A stretch of DNA of 64,000 bases from Laccaria trichodermophora (lineage: Eukaryota > Basidiomycota > Agaricomycetes > Agaricales > Hydnangiaceae): positions 558,001 to 622,000 of the forward strand of contig JACTVC010000007.1 of NCBI GenBank assembly GCA_018417955.1, read 5' to 3'. The translations under genes were made by a program, and so were the position numbers. Position 1 is the stretch's first letter, and every line of letters starts with the position of its first letter. Positions 21,390 to 35,526 of this stretch are shown one piece after another. The notes beneath the pieces are model-generated. The model did no database searches, had not been told where the DNA came from, and was given only the letters and a program-made list of their open reading frames with translations.

Positions 21390-21638
21390 CGAGTTTCTTG
21401 TCGAGGATTGCTCTAAGATATATTGAGGCTGATGCCAAACAGCTCAAAATGTATTTGGGTCAGGACACGCGTCCTTTTGTTGAGCAATGGGGAGCAAGCT
21501 CCACGATAACATTATCAAGGAAGAATATACTGGGGCTGGGTAATCTATGTGTATCTATCGATCTAAGAATGCTGTGGTGCAGAGGAAAACTGGATGCAAT
21601 GCAAAGTCCGACTGGGTGAAAGAAAGCGATCAAAAAGT

Positions 21639-22902
21639 TTAATTCGTCTCTGGAACGGTCGAATTGGAGGCAGCTGCGGCACTGCCGTCGCTACCAGCTT
21701 CAGCGGCAGCCAAAATTACGCTCCCAAAGAGGGTGAGAATTTCATCGAAGTTATCAATATTTGTTCCCGTTGGAGAAGGCGCACTCGAACTTGCACTCTT
21801 GCTGGAAGAGCTGGCAGAGGCCAGTGCTTGGGAAGCGGAGGAAGAGGAAGCGGAGGAATGAGAAGCTGAGGAAGATGGCACGGACGCAGATGAAGAGTGT
21901 ACCGTGGAAGTCTTCTCCGTCGTTGCAGGTGTTGTGGTGGGGGTGGTAGGGTCCGGCTTCCAGGTGGAGGTGGTTGTGGGATCAGGTTTCCAAGTCGTGG
22001 TGGGCTTGACCTCCGCCAGAGGCGTCCAGGTAGTGGTGGGGGCCGCAGGTGGACTCCATGTGGTGGTTGGCTCTGGCTTCCACGTCGTGGTCGGCTCCGG
22101 CTTCCATGTGGTGGTTGGCTCTGGCTTCCATGTAGTGGTCGGCTCAGGCGTCCATGTGGTGGTTGGCTCCGGTTTCCACGTAGAAGTTGGCTTTGCCTCA
22201 GTGGTGGCGGGTGGGTTATCACCACCACCACCGCTGCCGAAGTACCATTCAGCGTAAATTACGCCAACGCTCTCCGGAGCAAAGAATTGAAAAAGACCCC
22301 TTGAAAGGTCAAGACCACCGTACGGGCAACCGGGGCACTAGAATTCTATTAGTCAAACTTTGGTATGTCTTCACGCGGAATAAACAAACCTCGTCCATGA
22401 TCGTCGCTGTTGTAGTCTTTCCACCGTATGACATGGTAATGGTCTTGAAGCAATTGGGACCTGGGTACCCTGACCCGAATTGCTATTCAGATGAAATTAT
22501 TAGTCGACCGTCAAGTCATTGTGATTCTTCATACTGACAGGGGTATTGAGTGCAACAATCTATTCAGCGTCAGCGTTCTGGAAAAAATAAAATGGTTTGA
22601 ATGCAACGTACGAAGTCAGTTGCGACATTATATTGCCCGCAAGCTCCCCTGAGTCAGCGAAAGGAAATAAGCAGACGGTCTTTCGAAGCGTGCAGAGCGC
22701 ATGAAGTTGGAAATACTGACAGTCCCACGTCATAGTATGTCCACCTAGCACCGCTAAACCGCTTGTGAAGCTGAACGTTACCAGCCGCCCGCTTCGCAAT
22801 TCCTTGATGACGGTTAAGGTGGGCACCGTGAGGGTTGGCGCAAACTCCAAGCATCGCCGAAGCCGCAGCGGCGAGGGAGAAGAGAGAGAAATTGAGCATC
22901 AT
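21639..22902 (-). CDS. Secreted double-psi beta-barrel protein A
   Basis: Predicted secreted protein of the RlpA-like double-psi beta-barrel group, as in mushroom 'riboflavin-aldehyde-forming enzyme' and expansin-like proteins. A signal peptide (LFSLAAAASAMLGVCA) is followed by a propeptide with two dibasic Kex2-like sites (AKR, HKR) before FSGARWTYYDVGLGACG. The barrel continues with VATDF, IVALNT, CFKTITMSYGGKTT, CPGCPYGGLDLSRGLFQFF and WYFGSG. A long Thr/Pro/Trp linker follows, with about nine TTTWKPEP-like units, then a Ser/Ala tail. The C-terminus lacks a convincing GPI signal. Introns fall before GACG, after ATDF, after ALNTP and before CPGC. Catalytic activity cannot be inferred; a cell-wall role is likely. 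It is the first of three tandem paralogues. Confidence 0.85.
21945..22210 (-). repeat. Tandem TTTWKPEP-coding repeats
   Basis: About nine imperfect units, mostly 24 bases long, encode T-T-T-W-K-P-E-P and variants in the linker of barrel protein A. The central units are close to identical at the DNA level (accaccacatggaagcc recurs), which suggests recent slippage or unequal exchange. Trp and Thr residues are the most constant. Confidence 0.85.
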
Positions 22903-23252
22903 GCTAGAGTCGCAAAAATAAGGAAAGTGGCTGTAAGTGAGTGTGGGTGAGTGCTCAGCGAGCAACTGCAACGAGGATGGAGGAAGAGGGAGGAGGAAGG
23001 ATAAAGACGTAAAAAGTTGGAAATATAGGCGGAAGAAACGTTGGTGCAACTCCACAACAAAACAAGCACAACGCCAAGATCCACATGGCGGTCTATTTCT
23101 GGTCCTCTACCATTTAAACCGAGAGAACACATGCAATAGAACTACGCGTAAGAAGAGAAGCTACTTTCTGAGCTTGCGGGTATATACGGGGTGTAGGGTA
23201 CGTGAACGCGTCAAATATTTAAAAAACGAGGTGGGCAATAATATACCCATCT
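22903..23252. other. Promoter region of barrel gene A
   Basis: 350 bases between tandem genes A and B. It should hold the promoter of A (minus strand) and the terminator of B. A purine-rich tract (22970-23000, gaggatggaggaagagggagg) lies close to the start of A. No other feature is seen. Confidence 0.4.
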
Positions 23253-24231
23253 TTAATTGGCACTAGCACCAGCGACCACAATTCCACCGATATGGACAAA
23301 TGCTTGGCCGAGGCTTTCGAGTGCATTGGGCCCTTGCGCTGCGGCAAGGCTGGCGGCGGGTGCGCTTGAAGAGGTACTGGAGTGATGCGTAGAGGAGCTC
23401 GAGGCCGCCGCTGACAACGATGACGATGAGGAGCTGCTTGAGGAGCTGCTCGACGAGGTCTTCGTAGTTGAGGTTGTTGGGGGAGGCGACCAGGTGGAGG
23501 TTGGGGATGGTTTCCACGTAGTGGTCGGTGCGGGTGGTTGCCAGGTGGTAGTGGGAGCAGGAGCTGGGGCTGGGGCAGAACCGAAATACCAAGTACCATA
23601 GATAATGCCGGTGCCCAGCGGAGCAAAGAACTGGAACAGGCCGGGTGAGAGATCCAACCCGCCATAAGGACATCCAGGGCACTGCATACCAGTAAGCTTA
23701 TCGGAAAACTTATGCCGCAAAAGTACAAACCTGGTCCATGATCCTGGCAGAGGTTGTTTTACCATTGTAAGTCATGGTAATGGTCTTGAAGCACTGGGGT
23801 CCTGGGGAGCCTCCACCGTATTGCTTTAAGGCCAATATAAACCACAAGCTCGGGATGTGGGATGAAATCTTACGGGTGTATTCAAAGCTACGATCTAAAT
23901 GAGCTTTGTAAGTTCTTAATTCAAACAGAGCATGGGAAAAACAAAACATACGAAGTCGCCATCGCTCAGGAATTGTCCGCATGCTCCACTGGAAAGGGAG
24001 GTTTTTTTTAGAAGGAACGGAGAGAGGGGTAGATACAAATACTAACGCGCTGCCAGTTTGCGTCTCGTAGTAGGACCAACGAGCGCTGTCAAATCTCTTT
24101 TGCAGATGTACTTCACCTGGAGCTCGTTTGGCAACTTCTTGGTGACGATTGAAGTGCTGGTTGATATGGCCGGCCAAAGCAGCAAAAGGCAAAGAGAGAG
24201 CGAGGATGGTGGAGAGACCTAAGGACTTCAT
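23253..24231 (-). CDS. Secreted double-psi beta-barrel protein B
   Basis: Second tandem paralogue. The signal peptide is MKSLGLSTILALSLPFAALA, and the propeptide has AKR and QKR dibasic sites before FDSARWSYYETQTGSAGACG. Barrel blocks are IVALNTPQYGGG, CFKTITMTYNGKTTSARIMD, CPGCPYGGLDLSPGLFQFF and IIYGTWYF. The linker has only about three Trp units (TTTWQPPAP, TTTWKPSP, TSTWSPPP) and then a long polyserine/alanine tract. The C-terminus is mildly hydrophobic (FVHIGGIVVAGASAN) but is weak as a GPI signal. Intron positions match those of protein A, including the one before GACG. Function is inferred as for A. Confidence 0.85.
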
Positions 24232-24559
24232 TTCTGCCAAAGAAAAAAAAACGGTAATGAATGTGGATTTAGAGAGTGGTGAGGCGTAGAAGGCCCTCGT
24301 AGGGTGGAGGGATTGATGGTTGAGAGGGAAAGGATGCTGAGGGACATTTGAGAATAAAACCGGATAAATCACATCAACGATCAAAGTACAAACACAACCC
24401 TGTTGAGGCACCATTCATGCCAAGAATGCACCCAAACACCAAGGAAGCACAATGGTCACTGTTAATATCAGGTTGGTATATACTGCATTATAGCAACAAC
24501 AATATTCGGGTATGTAAGAATTTACGCGACAACCAGCAACACACAGGACTCGAAGCATG
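24232..24559. other. Promoter region of barrel gene B
   Basis: 328 bases between B and C, containing the presumed promoter of B. A poly-A run on the plus strand (24241-24250) sits just upstream of the B start codon. Nothing else is recognised. Confidence 0.4.
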
Positions 24560-25514
24560 TCAAAGCCCCTGTGCACCTGCGATCAAGATCTTTCCTATTG
24601 CCACAAACGTGAAATCCAACTGCCCTAGTACATCAGAGGGTAATGGCACCGCTGTTGACGTCGGAGCAACGCTCGATGACGCGGAATGATACGCGGTTGT
24701 CGATTGAGCTGCTGAGGCAGAGGACGAAGCACTGCTGCTGCTTGTGGTTGACGAACTGGTATGCGTGCTGGTGGTTGGCGCGCTCCACGTTGACGTGGGC
24801 GTTTGCGTCGTCGTTGGGGCTTGTGTCTTCGTGGTTGTGACTGCCCCACTGCCAAATACCCAGGAGCCATAGATGATACCGGCCGATTCAGACGCAAAGT
24901 AATTGAACAGACCGCGCGAGAAATCCAAGCCGCCATATGGACATCCAGGACACTACATGAAACAGAACAGCCCCAATCAGAACCTCAACATTCTCCAAGT
25001 CGGCGAAGTTGAACCGACCTCGTCGGCGATTTGCGCTTGGGTACTCTTGCCCCCATACGTAATCGTGATCATCTGAAAACAAGATCCCCCACTTCCAAAT
25101 TGCTGAAGACAAATCCATCAGCGCATTCTCAATGGTATGTCGTTGTTGAAATCAGATTCTTACAGCCGAGTTTAGAGCGACAATCTGCGCCCGTCGGAAT
25201 TTTTTAATTGAGTAACGACGATGGTGCCTGGCAATGAAGGTATAACTCACAAAATCACTAGCCACGTTGGTCTTTCCACAGGCTCCCAGACCCACATCGT
25301 AAAAAGAGAACCTTGCCTGGTCGAATCGTCGTTGTAAAGTTCCAGGGCGACGAACAGCAAGGTTGTTTTCTACGCCGCGAGCTCCAACGGAAGGGAGACG
25401 ATTAAGGTGGCGGCCACGAAGCGGAGCATGCGAATTTTGTGCAAAAACACCGGCAGCTGCAAGGGAAATAAAAGCAAGAGATGCGAAGATACGTATACAG
25501 GTGCTAAACTGCAT
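24560..25514 (-). CDS. Secreted double-psi beta-barrel protein C
   Basis: Third paralogue, the most divergent. The signal peptide reads CIRIFASLAFISLAAAGVFA, and dibasic sites occur as VRR and QRR before FDQARFSFYDVGLGACGKTN. The barrel continues with IVALNSAQFGSGGSCFQMIT, GGKSTQAQIADE, CPGCPYGGLDFSRGLFNYF and IIYGSWVFGSG. The linker has a single Trp unit (TSTWSAPTTS), then a Ser/Thr/Ala tail and a short C-terminus, VAIGKILIAGAQGL. It lacks the intron that A and B carry before GACG; the other three intron positions are shared. It is followed by the SERCA gene on the same strand. Confidence 0.85.
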
Positions 25515-25859
25515 TCCTGAGTGTGAGGGACACTGTGGCGAGTGATTTCCTGTGGGATATTAACTGGATTTTTAAAGAGAGCGTGGGGCTGGCTGCACGG
25601 CCAGAAAAGAACGGGTAAAGGAAAAGAGTGAGAAGAGCGGGTATAAGAAAGGGCTGAGAGAAAATACTGCGTTCCGTTTTGACCGCCCTTTTATACAAGA
25701 CCCTTTCAAGACCGTTTGGGGCAACTATTTTTAGCTTTACGTTATGTTTATACGCTTTTTTCATTAACATCGTGAGATGCCTGGTAGTATAGACTCTATC
25801 GACTACATATCTACATATCACTCGAGCTTTAGCTTCGTAGGAGGGTCCACAAATGTTCT
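25515..25859. other. Promoter region of barrel gene C
   Basis: 345 bases upstream of gene C, also holding the 3' end of the calcium ATPase. No further feature is seen. Confidence 0.4.
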
Positions 25860-29321
<3,462 letters not shown>

Positions 29322-29826
29322 TCAGAATGTCCGGGGAAAGGAAAGTAGGAAGCGAGACTGCAACACGAAGAAGAGCTCCTGATCTAGAGAAAACGCGAGC
29401 TGGGGAGAGAAGGAAAATGTCAATCCAAAATATTGGTGTGCACACGTGCAAAAGTGACGTGGCGGGTTGATCGGAAAGAATGCGGCAACTTTGCGCCGGG
29501 TTGTAGATTGTTGTAAAGGAACATGTCGACTGTGTCGGGAGAGGGAATGTTTGTAGAGTCAACCTTTCGGCCAGCAGCGCTAGTAGAAGTAATTATTGTC
29601 AAGCCAATTGTACCAACTATTATCAGTATGACCTTTGTGTCGATTCTGACGCTTCGAGCGCCACTGGTGACAAACACATGACAACATTGATTATTGGTGG
29701 ACCAGACTGAGGTTGTAGTGGGACGACCAAGGAAGGATCGTGAACGCTCGTCTTGTACGACAAAGTGGCCGACGAATCGTGCGTTGTTCATCTCTAGCTT
29801 CTTCCTTCATTGCGGTCTGTAATATA
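29322..29826. promoter_or_regulatory. Divergent promoter region, SERCA/SIP5
   Basis: 505 bases between the two start codons. No TATA box or calcium-response element (for example the Crz1 site GNGGCKCA) was recognised with confidence. Confidence 0.35.
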
Positions 29827-31854
29827 ATGGGCAACTCGTCTTCCTCGTCGACCCGCGCGCATCACGAAGATACCGTCGACTTTGGCTCTCTCGTTCCCCA
29901 AGGCGTTTACACAGGTCCTCGAGACTGGAACCAACCCATTGTTTCTCAGCATATCGTTGCACGCAAGTTGGCGCCCTTCTATCGCCCTCTGGAGGAGTAT
30001 GACCCTTCATGGGATGATGACCAGATTCTCGCTGCTAGAAAGGAGCTTCCAGAGTCCGATAATGTGGATACTGTCACACGTATTGAGGCGGCCGCGACGG
30101 CTCATTCAAACGCTTCCAAGTCTGCTAACAAGCGGCCGGGAGTGACGAAGGAATCGAGCAGACCAGAGGCGGCAGTCTATAGGGGCGCAGTTGAATGCCC
30201 TATCTGTTTCCTCGTCAGTAACAGCCCTTTGTCCATGCTCCCGATTCTCATCTCATGTTGTGCTAGTATTACCCACCAAACATCAACCACTCCCGATGTT
30301 GCGACCAAGCTATCTGTACAGAATGCTTTGTTCAGATCAAACGCGCTGAACCTACAACGACACATCTCGTCTCCGAACCTGCAGCATGTCCATACTGCGT
30401 CCAAGATAACTTTGGGATCGTATATACTCCTCCTCCCTGGCGTGCTGGTATTGGTAGTGAGGGCTCGGTCAGTATTCATATACAATTCTTCTCACGTTAC
30501 CGAAGGCTGATTCATCGTGTCGTCATCCTATCAATCTAGAGTTCACTGTGGTCGCTAGATTCTCCACGTTCACCACAATCAATAGAAACATCCCCTCCAT
30601 TCCCTACACATAAACGACGTCAGAAGAGTTTCGGCGCTGACAGCCCCGAGGTCGTGACGACAGGTAAGTGATGCACTGTGAGGGGTAGGGTATACCGCTC
30701 ATGCCACCAAGATCAAATACGACCTGACTGGGAGGCAAAACTTGCCGCAGTTCGTGCCGCGGTTGCAAGACGTGCCAACAGACGGATTATCATGCGCCAG
30801 GTTGGAGATCGGCTTATTCCTGTGGGTGTAGGTCGAATTCAAACACCTGAGGAGGTTGCTGCGGAAGCTACAGACGTAGCAGGAAGTAGGAGGAGTCGCA
30901 GGCGACAACCACAGCCAAATGGGAATTTTGAGCAATTTGTGGGGATGGGCAATCAAGATCTCGAAGAAGTAAGCATTCTTTTCCAGAGTAATTTGCTTTC
31001 ACAATTAACGCGGTAAACACTAGCTTATGCTTATGGAAGCGATGCGTTTATCGCTGATAGATCACGAAGAACATCAGAAGAAAGAGGCAGAGGAGAAGAA
31101 GAAGCAAGCGGAGACTGCCCTTGCTTCAGGCGCAACACCCGCATCCGGCACTCCTTCGGGAATACAAGCGGCTCCTGGTCCCGGTCCTTCTACGATTGAA
31201 GCTCGGCTTGCCACACACTCATCAATTTCGTCAAACCTCTCGTCATCACCCGCCTCCGTCGCCCCAATCTCCTCCGGTTCATCTGCAAACTCACAACATG
31301 GGTCTCAAGAAGGACTTGCGCCCAGCAGAAAGTCTTGGTCAATTTCACGTAGCCGTACACCACCTCCACCATCCAACGATGATCAATCAACGTCATCGCG
31401 TCGGAAGAGCACTACGGGCGCACCTCCGTTCAGCGCGTTGAGCGCGGCCTTAGTTTCTTCTTCGACTTCGACAGCATCTGCTTTCCTGGGAGGACCTATT
31501 GGCACGGATGGCACAGCCCCATTCACATCTTCAGCCAACGGAGTTCCATCATCACACGCAGACCGAGGGCTTCCTTCGATACCGACCATCACGGTTGACG
31601 ACAACCACACACCTCATCCTTCCCAAACCCCGCCAGATGAGCGTTCACTGCGCCCACCTGCCATAACGTCTACTTCTTCCTCAATGTCCTTCGCGGATGC
31701 GGCGAATCATGGTCCCATGTCATATGGAGAGTTGCCTTCATCTCCAGAGTCGGATATCTTACATGAACCACTAATTACAAGGCGCCGTGAGCCCGAGACC
31801 ATTGGGAAAGTTGTGGTTTCGGGCTTTTCGATCCCGGGGGAGGGTCAGAGGTGA
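29827..31854 (+). CDS. SIP5: SIP5-like RING-type protein
   Basis: Orthologue of fungal Sip5, first found as a partner of the Snf1 kinase and Reg1. The N-terminus MGNSSSSS fits an N-myristoylation site. A Cys-rich region reads ECPICFL, then [23 protein letters not shown] and [13 protein letters not shown]; two introns bracket it. Downstream are [12 protein letters not shown], a basic region [20 protein letters not shown] and a UIM-like helix, [18 protein letters not shown] long Ser/Thr/Pro-rich tail ends in [10 protein letters not shown] possible last intron at the stop would not change the protein, since both readings give R-stop. Ubiquitin-related action is inferred from the RING and UIM features. 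Confidence 0.85.
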
Positions 31855-32342
31855 GGCTAATTCATACTCGTCTGCCCTGTGCTCAATGATCTACAAGGTA
31901 ACAAAGAGATCAATGAACATTGCTAATGACGATCCTTTTTCTCCTTCTACCCTGTGTCCCCTCATACCACCACACACGCCTCGCTGTTAGCCTGCCTAGA
32001 ATTGTTCTTGACATTTTTGGGGGGATTCGATGAGTACATCATGACAGCTATATTTGCATTTTCTCAATTCAACTCCTCGAACAAATTTCCTATCCGCATT
32101 CCCTTGGAACCCTTAACGTGTCTCTTCCTTATCCTTGCAACTATTTGAGGTCATGTTTAACAATATATTTACTTCCCCCCACTTCTTAACTTGATGTTCG
32201 CACAACTTGAAACTTCTACGCCGTAGCTATTCCGCCGGTGAAATCTAGTAACCAAGAATAAAATAAACATGATATAACACAATTGAATGACGAAAGTAAT
32301 GATGCGAATTAGCTGAATGAATGGTGCAAGATGGTCCCGCCT
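31855..32342. other. Convergent intergenic region
   Basis: 488 bases between the SIP5 and CBP4 stop codons. The region is AT-rich and contains the poly(A) signals of both genes by position. No gene is recognised. Confidence 0.45.
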
Positions 32343-32968
32343 TTACTTTGTCGCCCATATTGGTTTCGTAGCCTCTGTCTGCTCTCCAATTGGCGTCTGG
32401 ATAGAGCGGCAAGGAGTGAACGCCGAACAGAAGAAGAAGAAAAAATGAAAAGCAATTAGATGACTAGCAAGGCAATGAACGATACTTCGATTCTACTGAC
32501 TTGGGCTTCCACCTGCTTTTTCAACTCTGCTTCTCGTGCCAGTCGGGCTGCACGGGCTGCGTCCACTTTGCGCCTCAGATCGGGAGCCATTTCCTGTTGG
32601 AAGCTGTTAGGTTAGCCGTTGGAGTTGTGGCGCAACGTGAGGGAAAGGCAAGATAAAGCGACAGCGCGAAGAAGTTTCGCGTAAGGGAGGTTACTGCCAT
32701 TACAACACGGCGTGGTTTTCGGGGAAAAGAAAATGGGGCCTCTGACGGGTACTTGCATTGTATAGCTGCTCCTCGGTCGGTGTGGTTGCTGCGAAGGGGT
32801 TGGTAAGATGCGACTTGTGATTGGTAGAGCAGCCTCACCTTTCATTAGTGCGTAGCCTATACCCATGACTATTGATAGGTGGTGAATTGCAGTTCCTTTA
32901 TAGAATTGAAGCAGATACGCACGCCCGACAGACAGACCCGTAAATCTGAGCCATGGAAAGCTTTGCAT
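32343..32968 (-). CDS. CBP4: Cytochrome bc1 assembly factor Cbp4
   Basis: Mitochondrial inner-membrane factor that stabilises newly made cytochrome b during complex III assembly. Five exons give 84 residues. MQSFPWLRFTGLSVGL and MGIGYALMK form the single membrane helix. The family block ATTPTEEQLYNEMAPDLRRK follows, then a basic helix VDAARAARLAREAELKKQVE and the C-terminal KPIWATK, which recalls the yeast PIWK motif. The intron between LYN and EMAP (32594-32756) is 163 nt and has a GC donor; the first intron uses GTGCGT. The gene is only 115 bp from the next stop codon on the same strand. Confidence 0.85.
32594..32756 (-). other. GC-AG intron in CBP4 (163 nt)
   Basis: On the minus strand the donor reads acaat|gcaagt and the acceptor ttccaacag, with gctaacctaac just upstream. 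It joins EEQLYN to EMAPDLRRK. The donor is a perfect GCAAGT. It is the longest of the GC-AG introns here. Confidence 0.85.
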
Positions 32969-33083
32969 GCTGACAGAACTTGAGCAAAGACGTCACGCAG
33001 GTTGCATTCCCAGGAACATAAATTCAAGAAAGCAATCCAAAGCAGATACGACGTGAACAAAAATGAACGTATATACAGCAAAA

Positions 33084-35268
33084 CTAAGAGTGAGCATAGT
33101 CCTCATCGCTCGGAACCACCACCTTGGGTACACTAGCAGCAGACCTCTTTCGCTTCCCAAAGAATCCAAGCATATCACTCGACCACCTACTCTTCATCTC
33201 TATTCGCGCCAACTCTTCTTCCCACTCTCGCATGTGATCAGACAGGTCAGAGTCCCCACCAACGCTACTGCTTGACAGGCTCGATGAGCTCGCCGTAGTG
33301 CTCGTGCTGCTTCCACTCGGCGTGCTGATCAACCTTGGAGCGTGCGAAGAAGTCGTCGACCAAAACCCACTAGTAAGTATGCCCGCGCTCCGGGTTTGCT
33401 TGACCTCCGGACTGCTCTCAGGCTGTCTTGCGTTGCTTTCCACGCGGCGTTTGCAATATATACTGTTGGCGCCTTCGTGGTTGCTGATACTGCTTCTGCT
33501 GCTGCTTCCACCATCTGGGCTACTGTCCATGTGACTACTAGAAGAGTCAGGTTCTTGTCCCCGAGACCGAGAACGGCCGAAAGAGCCAACACCAAGATGG
33601 AATGACTTGTCGCGTGGACCGGCGCTGGTGTGCGGCCGGCGAGAGCTAATAGATTTCGGTTTAGGTAATTGGAAACCTGCTGATGTTGATGGTAACGGAG
33701 GGACTTGTGTGGGTGGTGTGGGATCATCACGGTGCGGACGCATTCTGCGCGGCGATTTTGACTTTGAGCGCAGGGTCTTGTCAACGATTTGATCGTGGCG
33801 CTCGTTGTACTTGGCGAGGGCGAGCTGCCTTTCTGCGTCGTTCGTAGACACAATGAGGAGCTCCCTCTCGGCTAAATCTATAGACTCCGTGCCAGCTGGT
33901 GACGTAACTATAATCTGGGGTTTGATAAGCTAGTGTGCCAATGAAGGGTTCTGAGCGCTAACCTTTGTGCGAACAAAGTATTGGACAGAAACCAGTTCTG
34001 ATTGTATTGTTTCGCCGATAGCCCACCGACTGTGAGATTTGACAGCTGGCCATTGAAGTGTCAAGGTTTTGCACCAGACCCCATTATTATCTCGGGCAAA
34101 GTGGCCAGACGATTCAGTCCCAGCGATGGGGTTCACAACAGTCTTGGATGGGCCTGGGGATGAGGGAACGGCTGGTGGAGTAGTCGGGGTCGGTGGGAGG
34201 AGAGGAGTCGTACTTGTTGCTGTCGCGACAGATATTGATGATGAGGGAAATATTGTGTTGGGGGTGATAGTAGGATTGGATGAAGACAGCGACGATGAAG
34301 AAATGAGGCCTTCCGAATTAATATACGAAGCATCGGTAGTGAAGTCTGAGTGCGTTGGCGATGAAAGGAGTGGACTTGGGGGTTGCACAACAGGTAATGG
34401 GGAGGAGGTTGGTAATTCGGGTTGGAGGGATGAAAAGGAGTTCGCGATGTCGTTGAGTTGAATACGGCGCTCTATGATGATGCTTGCGCTGCGTATTGAT
34501 ACGTCGTTATCAAGAGGTTGCAGGTGTATGGGGATGGAAACAAGATCAAGTGGTCCAATGGGAGATGTCGGCGGATTCAGGGAATATCGTATTCTTGGCG
34601 CGCGAGGTTTGCTGGTTATTTCATTGAGCACTTGACTGTAAGATATTGGACGGTATATAGGAAGGTCATATCGTATGAGTGGAAGCTCAAAGTGTTTTAT
34701 TTGACGCGAACCGACGCCAGCTATTGGAGCGTGAGTAAGAACTGAGTGGAAGATAAGCAGTGGCCGAAAGACAATGACAGAGGAAACTCGCACCAGCCTC
34801 GATCCTCCACAAACAACGATAATCAACGAAAACAGCGGTGCTGAAACCTGCAGCTTTGACGGGGACTGTTATTCGAAATGAATAATCGAGAGAACCAATA
34901 GGTTCGTAGTCAACGTCATCTGGCTTTGACCAAAGTACCTGGGTGTAGTCGACCAGGACGTTCGATTGGAGGGTATTGACACGTCCAACACGCGACTCGT
35001 AGCATCGAACTGAGATTGTCAAAGACTTTGCCGGAAGAAGCTTTGCATCTGCATCCAACTTTGTGCGAACATCTGCGAGAATGAATATAGGATTAGAGAA
35101 CAAGAAAGCACAACGCACATCCTTCTACGCGTATGGGAGTTAGACCTAGGTAGCCTGTGTAAGGAAAGTGACGGAGCCCCTGGTTTCCTGTAGAATAATG
35201 TATCAGAGAGTTTGAAATGGAGGAGGGAGAAAAGTACCTTTTGTGGAGGAGAGAGTGAGGCGGACCAT
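33084..35268 (-). CDS. Arrestin-like domain protein
   Basis: Fungal alpha-arrestin-type protein, probably an adaptor that recruits a Rsp5-like ubiquitin ligase to membrane transporters. The N-terminal arrestin strand block reads MVRLTLSSTKGNQGLRHFP, TGYLGLTPIRVEG and LPAKSLTISVRCYESRVGR. The C-terminal arrestin block includes FELPLIRYDLPIY and PIHLQPLDNDVSIRSASIII. After a Ser/Pro-rich insert comes a strand-like WCKTLTLQWP and then FVRTK. The tail is long and disordered (Ser-rich, basic) and ends EEELARIEMKSRWSSDMLGF...DEDYAHS. I did not see a PPxY motif. At least six exons are used. It is divergent from the SLC35F6-type gene. Confidence 0.75.
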
Positions 35269-35526
35269 TGGATGGGATGGGGGGGAGAAGAGAGAAGAAA
35301 CGATCGTGCATTGGATGATAAAACCGTTGGACGCAAGAACCACAGCTGAGAGATCTGTGACTGTAGTCGTGACTATCGTGACTTTACTAGATCTGTGACA
35401 ACCCTTCTTCGCTTCTTTGCATCCGAGATCCCATTGAGATCATGCTTCTTCGTGAGATCGTTGTAGTCACACGGTCACCCCGCACGCCAGGTCACGCCTC
35501 CTCTGACATCCTCAACGTCAACCATA

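Noticed and set aside
21716..22304. Long open frames on both strands over the Trp-repeat linker of barrel gene A
   Set aside because: Repetitive GC-rich coding sequence keeps several frames open. Only the minus frame with TTTWKPEP joins to the barrel domain.
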